Below are positions 16,746 to 25,500 of a DNA stretch of 64,000 bases, piece after piece. Numbering within the stretch: position 1 is the first letter of the stretch; every line of letters begins with the position of its first letter. Below the pieces are notes generated by a model. The model ran no database searches and was not told where the DNA came from. It worked only from the letters and a program-made list of their open reading frames with translations. The position numbers were made by a program, and so were the translations under genes. The stretch is from Candidatus Tiamatella sp. (lineage in GTDB: Archaea > Thermoproteota > Thermoprotei_A > Sulfolobales > Acidilobaceae): contig WALV01000065.1 of NCBI GenBank assembly GCA_015522645.1, positions 1 to 64,000 on the forward strand, written 5' to 3'.

Positions 16746-16818
16746 AGCACCAGTTCACCTGTATTGGATATTAGTGTTTTTCTAGTATAAATTGTCTTGC
16801 CGCTAAGCTTTTATTACC

Positions 16819-16834
16819 ATTACTCAGTAGTAAT
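16819..16834. promoter_or_regulatory. Palindrome in the thiamine transporter promoter
   Basis: ATTACTCAGTAGTAAT has perfect six-base arms around CAGT. It lies just downstream of a TATA-like stretch (CTTTTATTA, about 16809) and 23 bases before the ATG of the binding-protein gene, where a bound repressor would block initiation. An operator for the transporter operon is inferred from symmetry and position only. Confidence 0.5.
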
Positions 16835-16856
16835 AGTTTAATTGGGGTGGTAAAAT

Positions 16857-17984
16857 ATGAGGCCTTGGCAGGCAACGATAGTTGCAATCATACTCGTAGC
16901 ACTCGTCGTTTCAGCAGTATACGCCGTATACTATTCATCCCCTGGCCACGAAGAGAAGAAAATCGTGATCTATACCTATGAAAGCCTCCTAGGCTGGGGT
17001 AAGAATCCCAATGAAACATGGGACCAGGTCTTCGGGGAATTCGAAAGAAGTACAGGTATCAAGGTTGAAGTCGTTAAGTTCGATGATGCAGGGACGGCTC
17101 TTACAAAAGCAATAGAGGAGGCAAAAGCAGGTAGGCATTACGCTGACATTGTAATAGGGATAGACAATATCCTAGTTGCCAAAGCCAAGGAATCGGGCAT
17201 ACTAGAAAAATATGTTCCAAGCAATATAAACGAGATAAACAAAAAACTAATCCAGGCCTTAGACCCAGATGGATATGTCATACCGTATGATTATGGACTA
17301 ATAGCACTAGTATACGACACGAAATACATTCCTCAAACTTCAATGGAGAACCTCACTTTCCAAGACCTACTAACCAGAACGGTGAACATAAACGGTAAAC
17401 AAGTCAAGCTTGTGAACACGCTAGTCACGGAGGATCCCAGGAAAAGCAGTACTGGACTAGGCTTCCTCCTATGGCAGATAGCGGTTTACAAGCATTATAA
17501 CCTAGGAAACTGGACGGACTGGTGGATAAGAGGTAACCCCAGGGTTGTCTCAAGCTGGGGAGACGCGTACGACTTGTTTGATAAGGGTGATTACCATATT
17601 GTGGTAAGCTATGGGACTGATCCAGCTTACTCAATGTACTTCTACAACACTACTAGATATAAGGCGTCGGTAGTAGTTTACCACGGCAAACCAATAGCGT
17701 GGCTACAAATAGAGGGAATAGCATTGCTCAAAGACGCGCCTCACAAGAAATATGCGGAGAAATTCATTGACTGGTTCCTAAGTAAACACGTCCAGGACCT
17801 AATACCTCTAAACAATTGGATGTATCCCGCAAACATATATGTGAAGCTACCAGATGTCTACAAATATGCGATAGACCCGAGCAACGTGGAGCTGGCGAAT
17901 CTATACCTTGGCAATGGGGAGGTACAGCAGAACCTTGAGCAATGGCTTGACCAGTGGTTTGAAACGATTTCAACTCAAGGCTAG
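16857..17984 (+). CDS. thiB: Thiamine ABC transporter substrate-binding protein
   Basis: A 375-residue extracellular solute-binding protein of the ThiB/TbpA family. It follows the E. coli protein closely in pattern: IYTYESLLGWG, DIVIGIDNILVAKA, YVIPYDYGLIALVYD, EDPRKSSTGLGFLLW, SSWGDAYDLFDKGDYHIVVS and a late NNWMYP. The first 25 residues form a signal or anchor helix without a lipobox Cys. The substrate is probably thiamine or a phosphate ester, judged by family. It leads a three-gene operon with permease and ATPase and has a GGGGTGG ribosome binding site. The palindrome at 16819 may regulate it. Confidence 0.88.
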   Translation: MRPWQATIVAIILVALVVSAVYAVYYSSPGHEEKKIVIYTYESLLGWGKNPNETWDQVFGEFERSTGIKVEVVKFDDAGTALTKAIEEAKAGRHYADIVIGIDNILVAKAKESGILEKYVPSNINEINKKLIQALDPDGYVIPYDYGLIALVYDTKYIPQTSMENLTFQDLLTRTVNINGKQVKLVNTLVTEDPRKSSTGLGFLLWQIAVYKHYNLGNWTDWWIRGNPRVVSSWGDAYDLFDKGDYHIVVSYGTDPAYSMYFYNTTRYKASVVVYHGKPIAWLQIEGIALLKDAPHKKYAEKFIDWFLSKHVQDLIPLNNWMYPANIYVKLPDVYKYAIDPSNVELANLYLGNGEVQQNLEQWLDQWFETISTQG

Positions 17985-19539
17985 TATAGCCGGGTTATTC
18001 ACAGTATTTTTTCTCTACTACTTGCCTGTTTTAAACGGGTTAAAAGACGCGTTTAAAACAAGGTTATTCCTATATATACTGAATAACCCTGTTATATCTC
18101 ACTCCCTGAAATTCACGGTTGAACAGGCTACTCTATCGGTTATACTATCCATACTGGTAGGTGTTCCTGCAGGACTTGTGTTAACCGGCTTGGGCTATAG
18201 AGCCTCTAGATGGATAAGAACAATCCTGTTCACGGTATTCATGGCTCCTTCTATGGTAGTAGTAATGGGGTTTACAAGCTTATACGGTGAGAATGGTATT
18301 TTATCATCTAGAATGCATCTCTTCAGCAGACTTGGTGAAGGTTTTACAGGTATATTGGCAGCCCATGTCTTTTACAACGCCCCACTTATCGCTATAATGG
18401 TATATAATAGTGTGGCCAGTATACCTAGAGAATACTGGGATTTAATCTCTTCAGCAGCTAGTCTTTCATCTAGAACTGTTTGGAGGAGGGTACTTTTACC
18501 ATATATGGCGCCAGGCATTGCCTCCGGAAGCCTCCTAGCATTCATATACTGTTTCATGAGTTTCGCCATACCACTCAACCTAGGAGGCCCCCGCTTCAGC
18601 ACTTTAGAGGTCAACATATATATGTACTATAAAATACTCCAAAATGATAGAATAGCAGCTTCAATAGCTCTTCTCCAGTATATTATACTGTTGTCTATAA
18701 TTGCGGTCATGATTAAAGTGTCTTCAGAAGCACCACATGCCCCATTAACTGTTATAGCTAAAGCTAGAACACCTAGATCTGCAAGGCTTCTCTCACTGTC
18801 GTACATCACGATTTTCCTATTATATCTTATCGCACCACTAGTAGGGTCACTCTATTACAGCTTTTACAATCCTATCACAGGGACCTACACTATTAGTTAC
18901 TACCGTCACGTCCTCTCAGCAATATACGATCCCAGGTTGGGTATACCACCTATCAACGTGTTATTCAATAGTCTCTACTATGCATTCATGACTGTGATTA
19001 TATCCCTCGGAATCAGTACTCTGCTCTCAATAGGATGGAGCCGGATTAATGAAGTTTTAGTTGTATCACTATTAGCAATCAGCCCTATCACTTTGGGGCT
19101 AGGTCTTCTCAGAACAATACCTCCTCAGATACCGGTATGGATACCGATAATACTCGCACATACCTTTGCTGGGCTCCCTCTAGCGTTGAGAAGTATAAGA
19201 TTAGGATTGGAGAGGGTTTCACGGAAATATATTGAGGCTAGTTTTTCTCTGGGGGAAAACCTATGGGGGACATTGTTCAGGGTAGCCATACCTATATCCA
19301 GGCAATCGTACATAATAGCTGCTGCTTTCGCTTCAGCTATAAGTTTAGGAGAGTTCAGCGCTACGCTCTTTCTAAGAACCGTGAAGACTACGACATTGGC
19401 AGTGGCTATATATCAGTATAGGTCGCTAAGGATGTTCGGCGAGGCATATGCTGCCAGCGGTGTTCTTTTGCTCCTAACCTTAATAACAATATATATAATA
19501 ACTAGACTGGAGGGTGTAAATTCCAGTGAAAGCCGTTAA
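17959..19539 (+). CDS. thiP: Thiamine-type ABC transporter permease (fused double domain)
   Basis: A permease of about 526 residues with two tandem inner-membrane domains, as in ThiP and the FbpB group. The coupling motifs are EYWDLISSAASLSSRTVWRRV in the first half and KYIEASFSLGENLWGTLFRV in the second, both variants of the EAA loop. Roughly twelve membrane segments are visible. I favour the TTG at 17959, which leaves a 26-base overlap with thiB; an upstream in-frame start at 17908 would add 17 residues without a hydrophobic character. The 3' end overlaps the ATPase gene by 14 bases. Confidence 0.87.
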   Translation: MKRFQLKASIAGLFTVFFLYYLPVLNGLKDAFKTRLFLYILNNPVISHSLKFTVEQATLSVILSILVGVPAGLVLTGLGYRASRWIRTILFTVFMAPSMVVVMGFTSLYGENGILSSRMHLFSRLGEGFTGILAAHVFYNAPLIAIMVYNSVASIPREYWDLISSAASLSSRTVWRRVLLPYMAPGIASGSLLAFIYCFMSFAIPLNLGGPRFSTLEVNIYMYYKILQNDRIAASIALLQYIILLSIIAVMIKVSSEAPHAPLTVIAKARTPRSARLLSLSYITIFLLYLIAPLVGSLYYSFYNPITGTYTISYYRHVLSAIYDPRLGIPPINVLFNSLYYAFMTVIISLGISTLLSIGWSRINEVLVVSLLAISPITLGLGLLRTIPPQIPVWIPIILAHTFAGLPLALRSIRLGLERVSRKYIEASFSLGENLWGTLFRVAIPISRQSYIIAAAFASAISLGEFSATLFLRTVKTTTLAVAIYQYRSLRMFGEAYAASGVLLLLTLITIYIITRLEGVNSSESR

Positions 19540-20485
19540 ACTTGTAAGTTTAACCAAGCAATACACTCGGAACACTGGTATATTCAATGTAAACGTTGCA
19601 TTCGAGGAAGGGCTTTATCATGTGGTTTTAGGTCCATCAGGAGCGGGTAAGTCAACCTTGCTTAGAGTTATAGCAGGATTAGAAGAACAAACATCGGGGG
19701 ATCTCTGCATTAACAATATTAAAATGAATGATGCCCCCCCGTACAAGCGACCTGTCTCCCTGGTGTTTCAAGAGCCTGTTCTATTCCCTCATTTACGAGT
19801 TATAGACAATATATTGTTTCCACTTGAAGCTAAAGGAGTAAGGAAAGACGAGGCTACTAGTAAGGCGGAGAAAATTGCTAGACTGCTTCACATAGGTGAA
19901 CTACTTGATAGAATGCCGGACGAGTTAAGTGGTGGGGAAAGGCAGAGGGTATCAATTGCGAGGGCCTTAATCACCGAGCCTTTAATTGTACTTCTAGATG
20001 AGCCGTATTCCAACTTGGATTTAAGTTTAAGAGAGAACTTGAGATGGGAGATAAGGAGTATATTGAAAAATATGGGTATAACGGTAATCCATGTAACACA
20101 TGACCAGGATGAGGCGCTGGAACTAGCGGATGAGATACACATATTGTATAATGGCAGATTAGTCGACAGCGGGCCTACCCAGAGAGTCTACAGGAAACCT
20201 AGGACGGTGAAAGCCGCTAGAGTCTTGGCTCACAACATTGTTGATATAGACGGGCAATGCCTAATAATTCCGATTGATGGATTCAGCCTAGATTCAACTA
20301 GGTGCGAACGGGTAATGCCATCTAAACTGGTTGAAACCAGGAATAGGAGGGGGTATATGCTGGCTGTTTACGAATTCCAAGGAAACCTGTTGAGAGTTGC
20401 TATTCCAAAAGAATCAAGCCCTCCCAAGAAAGCAGATCTATGTCTCGTGAACTTCACTGAACTTCCATGTTCTAAAGATAGTTAA
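19526..20485 (+). CDS. thiQ: Thiamine-type ABC transporter ATPase
   Basis: A 319-residue ABC ATPase that powers the importer encoded upstream. It has Walker A GPSGAGKST, the signature LSGGERQR, Walker B LIVLLDEP, and the H-loop in VIHVTHDQDEALELA, followed by a C-terminal regulatory extension of about 90 residues typical of the CUT2/MOI-like importers (MalK-FbpC group). The GTG start at 19526 lies inside the 3' end of thiP. Its own 3' end overlaps the convergent cyclo-ligase-like gene by 14 bases. Confidence 0.9.
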   Translation: MKAVKLVSLTKQYTRNTGIFNVNVAFEEGLYHVVLGPSGAGKSTLLRVIAGLEEQTSGDLCINNIKMNDAPPYKRPVSLVFQEPVLFPHLRVIDNILFPLEAKGVRKDEATSKAEKIARLLHIGELLDRMPDELSGGERQRVSIARALITEPLIVLLDEPYSNLDLSLRENLRWEIRSILKNMGITVIHVTHDQDEALELADEIHILYNGRLVDSGPTQRVYRKPRTVKAARVLAHNIVDIDGQCLIIPIDGFSLDSTRCERVMPSKLVETRNRRGYMLAVYEFQGNLLRVAIPKESSPPKKADLCLVNFTELPCSKDS

Positions 20486-21149
20486 AACTGCATTTTAACT
20501 CCTGCATTTCACCGTATTCTGTAACAAAGTGTTTAGTGGGGGTAGCGATCAAACCGATTTTAACATCATGCGATTCTTGCGGCAGTTTTTCCATGGACAC
20601 CTGGATATCGTGAACCGTAGTAGCTATGGGTGTACAGCTCGTAACAAGGCCTTGCTTGGAAAGCATTTCATATTCCTTGTCACCGTAACCTTCTCCTTTA
20701 CCCAGTCTTCCACCATAAACGTCTACAGCCACGCTACCCTCTACTATAAGGTCGATTCTTCTAGTTCTGACTACTAGCTCGTTGGCTGGTAACTCGACTC
20801 CCAATTGGAACGCGCCTCGAATCGTTGAAGCTCTACTGTAAAGTTTCCCGGGTATTTTACCCGGGTCTAAGACAAGGAACCCGCCTTTTAGCCTGGGAGT
20901 GGGCATTATAACCAGTTTACCATCCGTCAAAGCGTAGTAGCGGACGTATCTTTGTGGGGAGTCTGGGTTTACTTTTACTACACTTGCTCTTCTATATATG
21001 CTCGTGTTTCTCAGCTTACTAGCAGCATTGTCTGCTCCCTTGAAACTCGGTATCCTATTGTAGACTGGCCGAGGGAACATGGCTATATTCGACTCCTCCA
21101 TCGATCTCCATACTTTCATTCTTATTTCATGCTTATCCATACGATCCAC
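20472..21149 (-). CDS. 5-formyltetrahydrofolate cyclo-ligase-like protein
   Basis: A 225-residue protein of the 5-formyl-THF cyclo-ligase (MTHFS) fold. The C-terminal GGRLGKGEGYGDKEYEML matches the GxGxGYYDR-like nucleotide and folate loop in its archaeal variant, and KLVIMPTPRLKGGF with IDLIVEGSVAVD fit the core strands. Archaeal relatives form a distinct clade sometimes called MTHFSD-like, and their substrate is untested; many crenarchaea use modified folates. The gene lies six bases downstream of the DGGGP synthase stop region on the same strand, suggesting co-transcription. Confidence 0.78.
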   Translation of the reverse strand: MDRMDKHEIRMKVWRSMEESNIAMFPRPVYNRIPSFKGADNAASKLRNTSIYRRASVVKVNPDSPQRYVRYYALTDGKLVIMPTPRLKGGFLVLDPGKIPGKLYSRASTIRGAFQLGVELPANELVVRTRRIDLIVEGSVAVDVYGGRLGKGEGYGDKEYEMLSKQGLVTSCTPIATTVHDIQVSMEKLPQESHDVKIGLIATPTKHFVTEYGEMQELKCSFNYL

Positions 21150-21156
21150 CTGGTTA

Positions 21157-22002
21157 TTAGAGGCTGCCCAATAGGAATCCTACTAATCCGGACATCATTG
21201 CTGTTAGAACGATCTTCTTATGTTTTAATGCATGCACTCTGTCGGGGTTCTTTAATATGAGCTTGATGGAATAGATAAGAAGGGAATCTGTAATTAGTAC
21301 TGGAATGCCGTAACCATAATCATTTATGTTACCTAGTAGTATGGGCATAGGGCTCAAGAGGATCGCGGTAATATACATTGAAACCGCTATAATACTTGAG
21401 TATCTTTCCCCACGGGTAATGGGGATGGATTTAACTCCTTTTATTTTATCTCCCTCCATATCCGCGATATCCTTTACTATTTCCCTTCCCAGCCCGGTTA
21501 GGAACACCATTAACCAGTAAATCATTATTGTCCATGTGAGCCGCTCAACTATGAGGGCCCCGTAGAGGATTGGTATTCCAATATTATATGCGACCATAAT
21601 ATTACCCGGCATTCCAAGTTTTTTCCCTTTCGCATTATAGTAGACTCCGACGGCTATGCTGAAGGACGCGACGATAAGAGTTATTAGTCCGGTGATCAAT
21701 GAGGATAGAAGCCCCGCTATTCCAAGGAGGACTGATAATTTATACGCCCCTGAAATAGTTGCTTGACCTGTTACTAGAGGCCTATCGAGCCTGTTGGCTT
21801 TATCTATTTCAACGTCATAGATATCGTTAATAATCATTGACACTGCACAGAAGCTGAAGCCTACGATGAAGCCTGATGCAAGCCTAACTAGATCCACTGA
21901 CAAAAGATTCTCGCCAGCCGCGATGCCTGCACCAACTATAACGGCAAAACCGATCATAATGCAATTAGCAGGCCTCATTAAAGCTAAGTAACCTCTCCCC
22001 AT
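21157..22002 (-). CDS. Digeranylgeranylglyceryl phosphate synthase (UbiA family)
   Basis: A 281-residue UbiA-superfamily prenyltransferase. It adds the second geranylgeranyl chain to geranylgeranylglyceryl phosphate in archaeal lipid synthesis. The first Asp-rich motif is NDIYDVEIDKANRLDRPLVTG-like (N-D-x-x-D-x-x-x-D-x-x-N-R) and the second is VKDIADMEGDKIKG. About eight to nine membrane helices are visible. The ATG at 22002 is preferred because GAGGT lies eight bases upstream; an in-frame TTG at 22017 is possible. It is divergent from lysS, with a promoter gap of about 75 bases. Confidence 0.88.
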   Translation of the reverse strand: MGRGYLALMRPANCIMIGFAVIVGAGIAAGENLLSVDLVRLASGFIVGFSFCAVSMIINDIYDVEIDKANRLDRPLVTGQATISGAYKLSVLLGIAGLLSSLITGLITLIVASFSIAVGVYYNAKGKKLGMPGNIMVAYNIGIPILYGALIVERLTWTIMIYWLMVFLTGLGREIVKDIADMEGDKIKGVKSIPITRGERYSSIIAVSMYITAILLSPMPILLGNINDYGYGIPVLITDSLLIYSIKLILKNPDRVHALKHKKIVLTAMMSGLVGFLLGSL

Positions 22003-22076
22003 ACCACTGGACCTCAACGTTAAAGTCTTCAGTTACACTCGAATTATAAATTAAGGCAGGGAGGAGTGGATAAAAG

Positions 22077-23708
22077 GTGCCCTCTAAACACTGGGTTGAC
22101 ACTCTAGCAGAGGATCTAGCGAAAAAGCTTGCTGATAGAAAGAAGAAGGTATACGTGTTCAACGGTGGACTCAGCGTATCCGGTATCCAACATATAGGTA
22201 GACTTAGAGGGGAGATCATACTCCCAGAGATCTTGAGGAGGGTGTTAGAGTCTAAGGGATTCAAGATACGGCAATTACTCACATTATACACGCAAGATGC
22301 TTGGAAAGGAAAGAAGCCTCAACTGGAAGCATTCGATAACCCTCATGAGGCAAGAAAATACACTGGATGGCCGCTGATAAAGGTTCCTGACCCGAGGGGC
22401 TGTCATAGAAATTGGGTGGAACACTATTGGAGCGATTTCGGCCCGTACATCAAGGAGTTCACGGATGGCAGAGTGGAGGTAGTCACGACGACAGAGCTTT
22501 ACAACGGCAAAATGAAGGAGTTCGCACTGGAAACTCTAAGGAAAAGCGAGCAGGTTAGAGGCGTTATTAACAAATACAGGGGACGCAACAAGTATCCGGA
22601 GGGCTGGATACCCTTTGAACCCATATGTAGTAATTGCGGTAGAATAGACAGCACGGTGTCAGTCGCTTATGATGGAGAAGGACTAGTAGAGTATTACTGT
22701 AAAGCTTGCGGTCATAAAGGTAAGGCACGACTGGAAGAGGGCAAACTTAACTGGAGGATAGAGTGGACCGGGGTATGGAAGGTTCTCGAGGTGGACTTCG
22801 AGCCCTATGGAAAAGACCATGCCACCCCAGGAGGTAGCAGGGACTCTTGTAAAGAGCTTGCCATAAAAGTTTACGGGTTTAACCCCCCAGAGGGAGAATG
22901 GTATGAATGGGTATCCCTTAGAATAGGCGGTAAGGAAGCAGATATGACTAGCAGTGGATTCGTAGGGATAACCCCCAGAGAATGGCTGGATATAGCCCAC
23001 CCGCAAATACTTAGATTCCTCTTCGTGTCAACCAACCCTAGGAGAAGAGTTACCATAGATTTACAAGAGATACCTAGGTACTATAATGACTACTACAGAG
23101 CGGAGAGAGTTTATTTCGGCGTAGAATCCACGTGCAATAAGGACGAGGATACTATTCTGTCCAGGTCATATGAGCTATCGCATCCTAGTAGACCGCCGGA
23201 GAGAATGCCGGTTCAGGTTCCGTATACACATGTTGCCCTACTTGTCCAGAATCTTCCCAAGGAGAATATGTTCGAACATGCAGTGGCAAGGTTAAAGCGG
23301 ACAGGCCATGTATCAGTGTTGGATGATTACAGTAGAACTTGGCTTGAGGGTTTAGTTGTTAAAGCATTGAACTGGGTAGAAAGGTATGCCCCTGAATACC
23401 TAAAGTTCAAAGTGCCAGAGGAGCCTCCGTATGAGGTATATAGTGAAATAAGGCATTCACAAGAGTTGAAGGCGCTTGCAGAGAAATTAGCTCAGCTGGA
23501 GTCGTGGAATGAGGAGTCAATAAAGAAGGCGATGATAGAGATAGGAGGCGGTATGAGTTCCAGGGTTAGACGCGAGTTCTATAGGGACTTTTACCTTGCA
23601 ATACTTGGTAAACCACAAGGGCCTAGAGCTGCACCATTACTGTCCGTTCTAGACAAGGATATAGTAGTTGAGAGACTAAAGATTGCTGCAGGAGGCGAAA
23701 ACTATTGA
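22077..23708 (+). CDS. lysS: Class I lysyl-tRNA synthetase
   Basis: A 543-residue LysRS of the class I type, which replaces the class II enzyme in most archaea. The HIGH-like motif is SGIQHIGRLRG (about residues 35-45). Two CxxC pairs (CSNCGR and CKACGH, about 184-215) form a zinc site in the connective insert. The KMSKS counterpart is ADMTSSG. The helix-bundle C-terminal domain follows. The GTG start is at 22077. Its TGA stop overlaps the TTG start of the adenosyltransferase gene (TTGA), so these two are coupled. Confidence 0.95.
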   Translation: MPSKHWVDTLAEDLAKKLADRKKKVYVFNGGLSVSGIQHIGRLRGEIILPEILRRVLESKGFKIRQLLTLYTQDAWKGKKPQLEAFDNPHEARKYTGWPLIKVPDPRGCHRNWVEHYWSDFGPYIKEFTDGRVEVVTTTELYNGKMKEFALETLRKSEQVRGVINKYRGRNKYPEGWIPFEPICSNCGRIDSTVSVAYDGEGLVEYYCKACGHKGKARLEEGKLNWRIEWTGVWKVLEVDFEPYGKDHATPGGSRDSCKELAIKVYGFNPPEGEWYEWVSLRIGGKEADMTSSGFVGITPREWLDIAHPQILRFLFVSTNPRRRVTIDLQEIPRYYNDYYRAERVYFGVESTCNKDEDTILSRSYELSHPSRPPERMPVQVPYTHVALLVQNLPKENMFEHAVARLKRTGHVSVLDDYSRTWLEGLVVKALNWVERYAPEYLKFKVPEEPPYEVYSEIRHSQELKALAEKLAQLESWNEESIKKAMIEIGGGMSSRVRREFYRDFYLAILGKPQGPRAAPLLSVLDKDIVVERLKIAAGGENY

Positions 23709-24235
23709 CGGCCCGGCTCTATACTAGAACGGGGGATGAAGGAACAACGTTTTGCTTCTTCCTAAATAAGAGGGTCCCCAAAGACCATCCGTTAATGGAG
23801 TTCCTGGGAACCCTTGACGAGGCAAATAGTCACATAGGGCTGGCTAGGAGCTTACTTCCACAGTTAAGGGAGCTCGACGAGTTGAATACAGTATTAACTA
23901 GTATTCAGCGTCTAATGTTTAGGATAGGCTTCCTTCCATCTAAACCGGAAAGCTTGTCGGAGGATGATATAACTTGGATTGAGGAATTAATCGACAAATA
24001 CTATGGTGAAGCCCCGTTGAAAAGCTTTATTCTACCCGGAGGCCATATGGCTGCTTCCCAGCTTCATATAGCACGGACAGTTGTAAGGAGAGCTGAAAGA
24101 AGATTAGTCAGCTTGGTAAACGAGGGTTTATACCCTAAACTTGCCTTGAAAGCTATCAATAGACTGAGCGATCTCCTCTTCGCGTTAGCATTATATGTAA
24201 ATAGGATTACAGGGATAGAGGAAACACCCGTCTGA
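23705..24235 (+). CDS. PduO-type cob(I)alamin adenosyltransferase
   Basis: A 176-residue ATP:cob(I)alamin adenosyltransferase of the PduO class, which makes adenosylcobalamin. It carries the ATP loop YTRTGDEGTT (residues 6-15), LDEANSHIGLAR, the FILPGG turn, ARTVVRRAERR with the catalytic Arg residues, and NRLSDLLFALA. The trimeric helical-bundle length is normal. It starts at a TTG inside the lysS stop. No cobalamin synthesis gene is nearby, so it probably serves imported corrinoid. Confidence 0.9.
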   Translation: MTARLYTRTGDEGTTFCFFLNKRVPKDHPLMEFLGTLDEANSHIGLARSLLPQLRELDELNTVLTSIQRLMFRIGFLPSKPESLSEDDITWIEELIDKYYGEAPLKSFILPGGHMAASQLHIARTVVRRAERRLVSLVNEGLYPKLALKAINRLSDLLFALALYVNRITGIEETPV

Positions 24236-24242
24236 ATAATTC

Positions 24243-24330
24243 AATGGGGCTCGGGGGGACAGGCCACCCCATTAACCCATGTAATACTACAGGGTTTCGG
24301 TTGATGGCGTATAAGTCATCGCCCAAATCA
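24243..24330. other. G+C-rich hairpin cluster between convergent genes
   Basis: The gap between the adenosyltransferase and the convergent flavoprotein holds successive stems: AATGGGG/CCCCATT (24243-24249 with 24267-24273), AACCC/GGGTT, and GGCG/CGCC near 24308-24325. It is richer in G+C than the intergenic norm of the window. It could be a double-sided terminator or a short structured RNA. No ribosome binding site supports the 50-codon frame that overlaps it. Confidence 0.35.
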
Positions 24331-24366
24331 TTCAAAATAGGGGATCAGTCGCTTATAATTAACTAT

Positions 24367-25407
24367 TCAAACGAAACTTTTCAGTATGGCTGCTAAAATT
24401 TTGGGGCTCTTTAGAATTAATCTGAGAAGCGAAGTTTTAGTAAAGTCTCCGAGTCCTACCCTTATCAGTACCTCCGGGTTTAGATTCTTGAGAAAATCTG
24501 CTCTTGATTTAGGTGCGAGTTGCTTAACTTTCTCAAGTATTTTCCTCTGTAAATTCACTTTCCAGTATACGTCTGTCCGCTGGATTGCTTTAATGGGGTC
24601 CTCTCCGTTTGATAGGGCTTTAGCTGCAGAGTAACCCATTATCATGGAAGGTCTAATGCCCTCCCCTGTTAAAGGGTAAACCGATCCGGCAGCCTCTCCT
24701 ATTACCAGCGGGTAGGATTCCTCTACACGTATACCACCTACTGCTAGTTTCGCCCCTTCAAGTTTTGATATTGGTTGCGATTCCCTCAGCCTTTCATCTC
24801 TTTTAATGAACCTGTCGAGTAAACTCTTTAGTGTAGACACGTCCTTGAACCCGCCTACACCTACTTTAACTACATGCTTCCCTAGTGGGAATATCCAGTA
24901 GTACCCTATTATCCCTGAGTCGAAGTAGAATTCAAAGAGTTCCCCCCAGGAATACGAGGTTTTAAGATGGAGTTGAATAGCATTAATTGTTTCGCCTTTA
25001 TACCATGGGAATCCACCAGCAATAATCACTCTACCTTTATCAGGACCAAACCTCATTCGCCGGAGATTAACGGGTGATTTATAGAGCACGTCAACACTAT
25101 GCTGGTCGGCAAGAAGCCCCAACATCAAGGGTTTATCAACTACGACCCCTAGGTTCTTACCAGTATAATCTAATACGTGCTCCCCGTCTACGTATAAGGA
25201 TGCTCCATCAATATGCTTCTTCACAGATTCTTCTGGAACTTGGAAGGGTAGAGTTTCAGGGAGAGGGATCCCCCAGCCGCATGGTTTCATGGCAGGCTTA
25301 CGTGCTGCTTCGTGAACTTCAACTTTGAACCCTTCTTCACTCAATTTTAACCCGGCTGAAATTCCAGCGGGTCCAGCGCCGATGATTAAATAGTCTGTTC
25401 CAGCCAC
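24367..25407 (-). CDS. Geranylgeranyl reductase-like FAD oxidoreductase
   Basis: A flavoprotein of about 346 residues in the geranylgeranyl reductase family. It opens with the dinucleotide fold YLIIGAGPAGISAGLKLSEEG, followed by MKPCGWGIP, the family's Cys-containing loop, and later PLVIGEAAGSVYPLTGEG, the FAD phosphate-binding motif. Such enzymes saturate the isoprenoid chains of archaeal lipids or of quinones. I prefer the GTG at 25407 because AAGGTGA lies seven bases upstream and the fold then starts after five residues; GTG 25440 would add 11. Several paralogues are usual, so the exact substrate is open. Confidence 0.8.
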   Translation of the reverse strand: MAGTDYLIIGAGPAGISAGLKLSEEGFKVEVHEAARKPAMKPCGWGIPLPETLPFQVPEESVKKHIDGASLYVDGEHVLDYTGKNLGVVVDKPLMLGLLADQHSVDVLYKSPVNLRRMRFGPDKGRVIIAGGFPWYKGETINAIQLHLKTSYSWGELFEFYFDSGIIGYYWIFPLGKHVVKVGVGGFKDVSTLKSLLDRFIKRDERLRESQPISKLEGAKLAVGGIRVEESYPLVIGEAAGSVYPLTGEGIRPSMIMGYSAAKALSNGEDPIKAIQRTDVYWKVNLQRKILEKVKQLAPKSRADFLKNLNPEVLIRVGLGDFTKTSLLRLILKSPKILAAILKSFV

Positions 25408-25500
25408 TCTGCAAGTCACCTTAACCGCTTTCACCTTCACGTCTCTTTATAAAGCCCCTGTATACTAAATTATTTCAATGATAGTAATAGGGTGTTGTAA

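Noticed and set aside
24242-24391. A 50-codon plus-strand frame starting ATGGGGCTC
   Set aside because: No ribosome binding site, no family, and it runs into the convergent gene. The region is better explained as hairpins.
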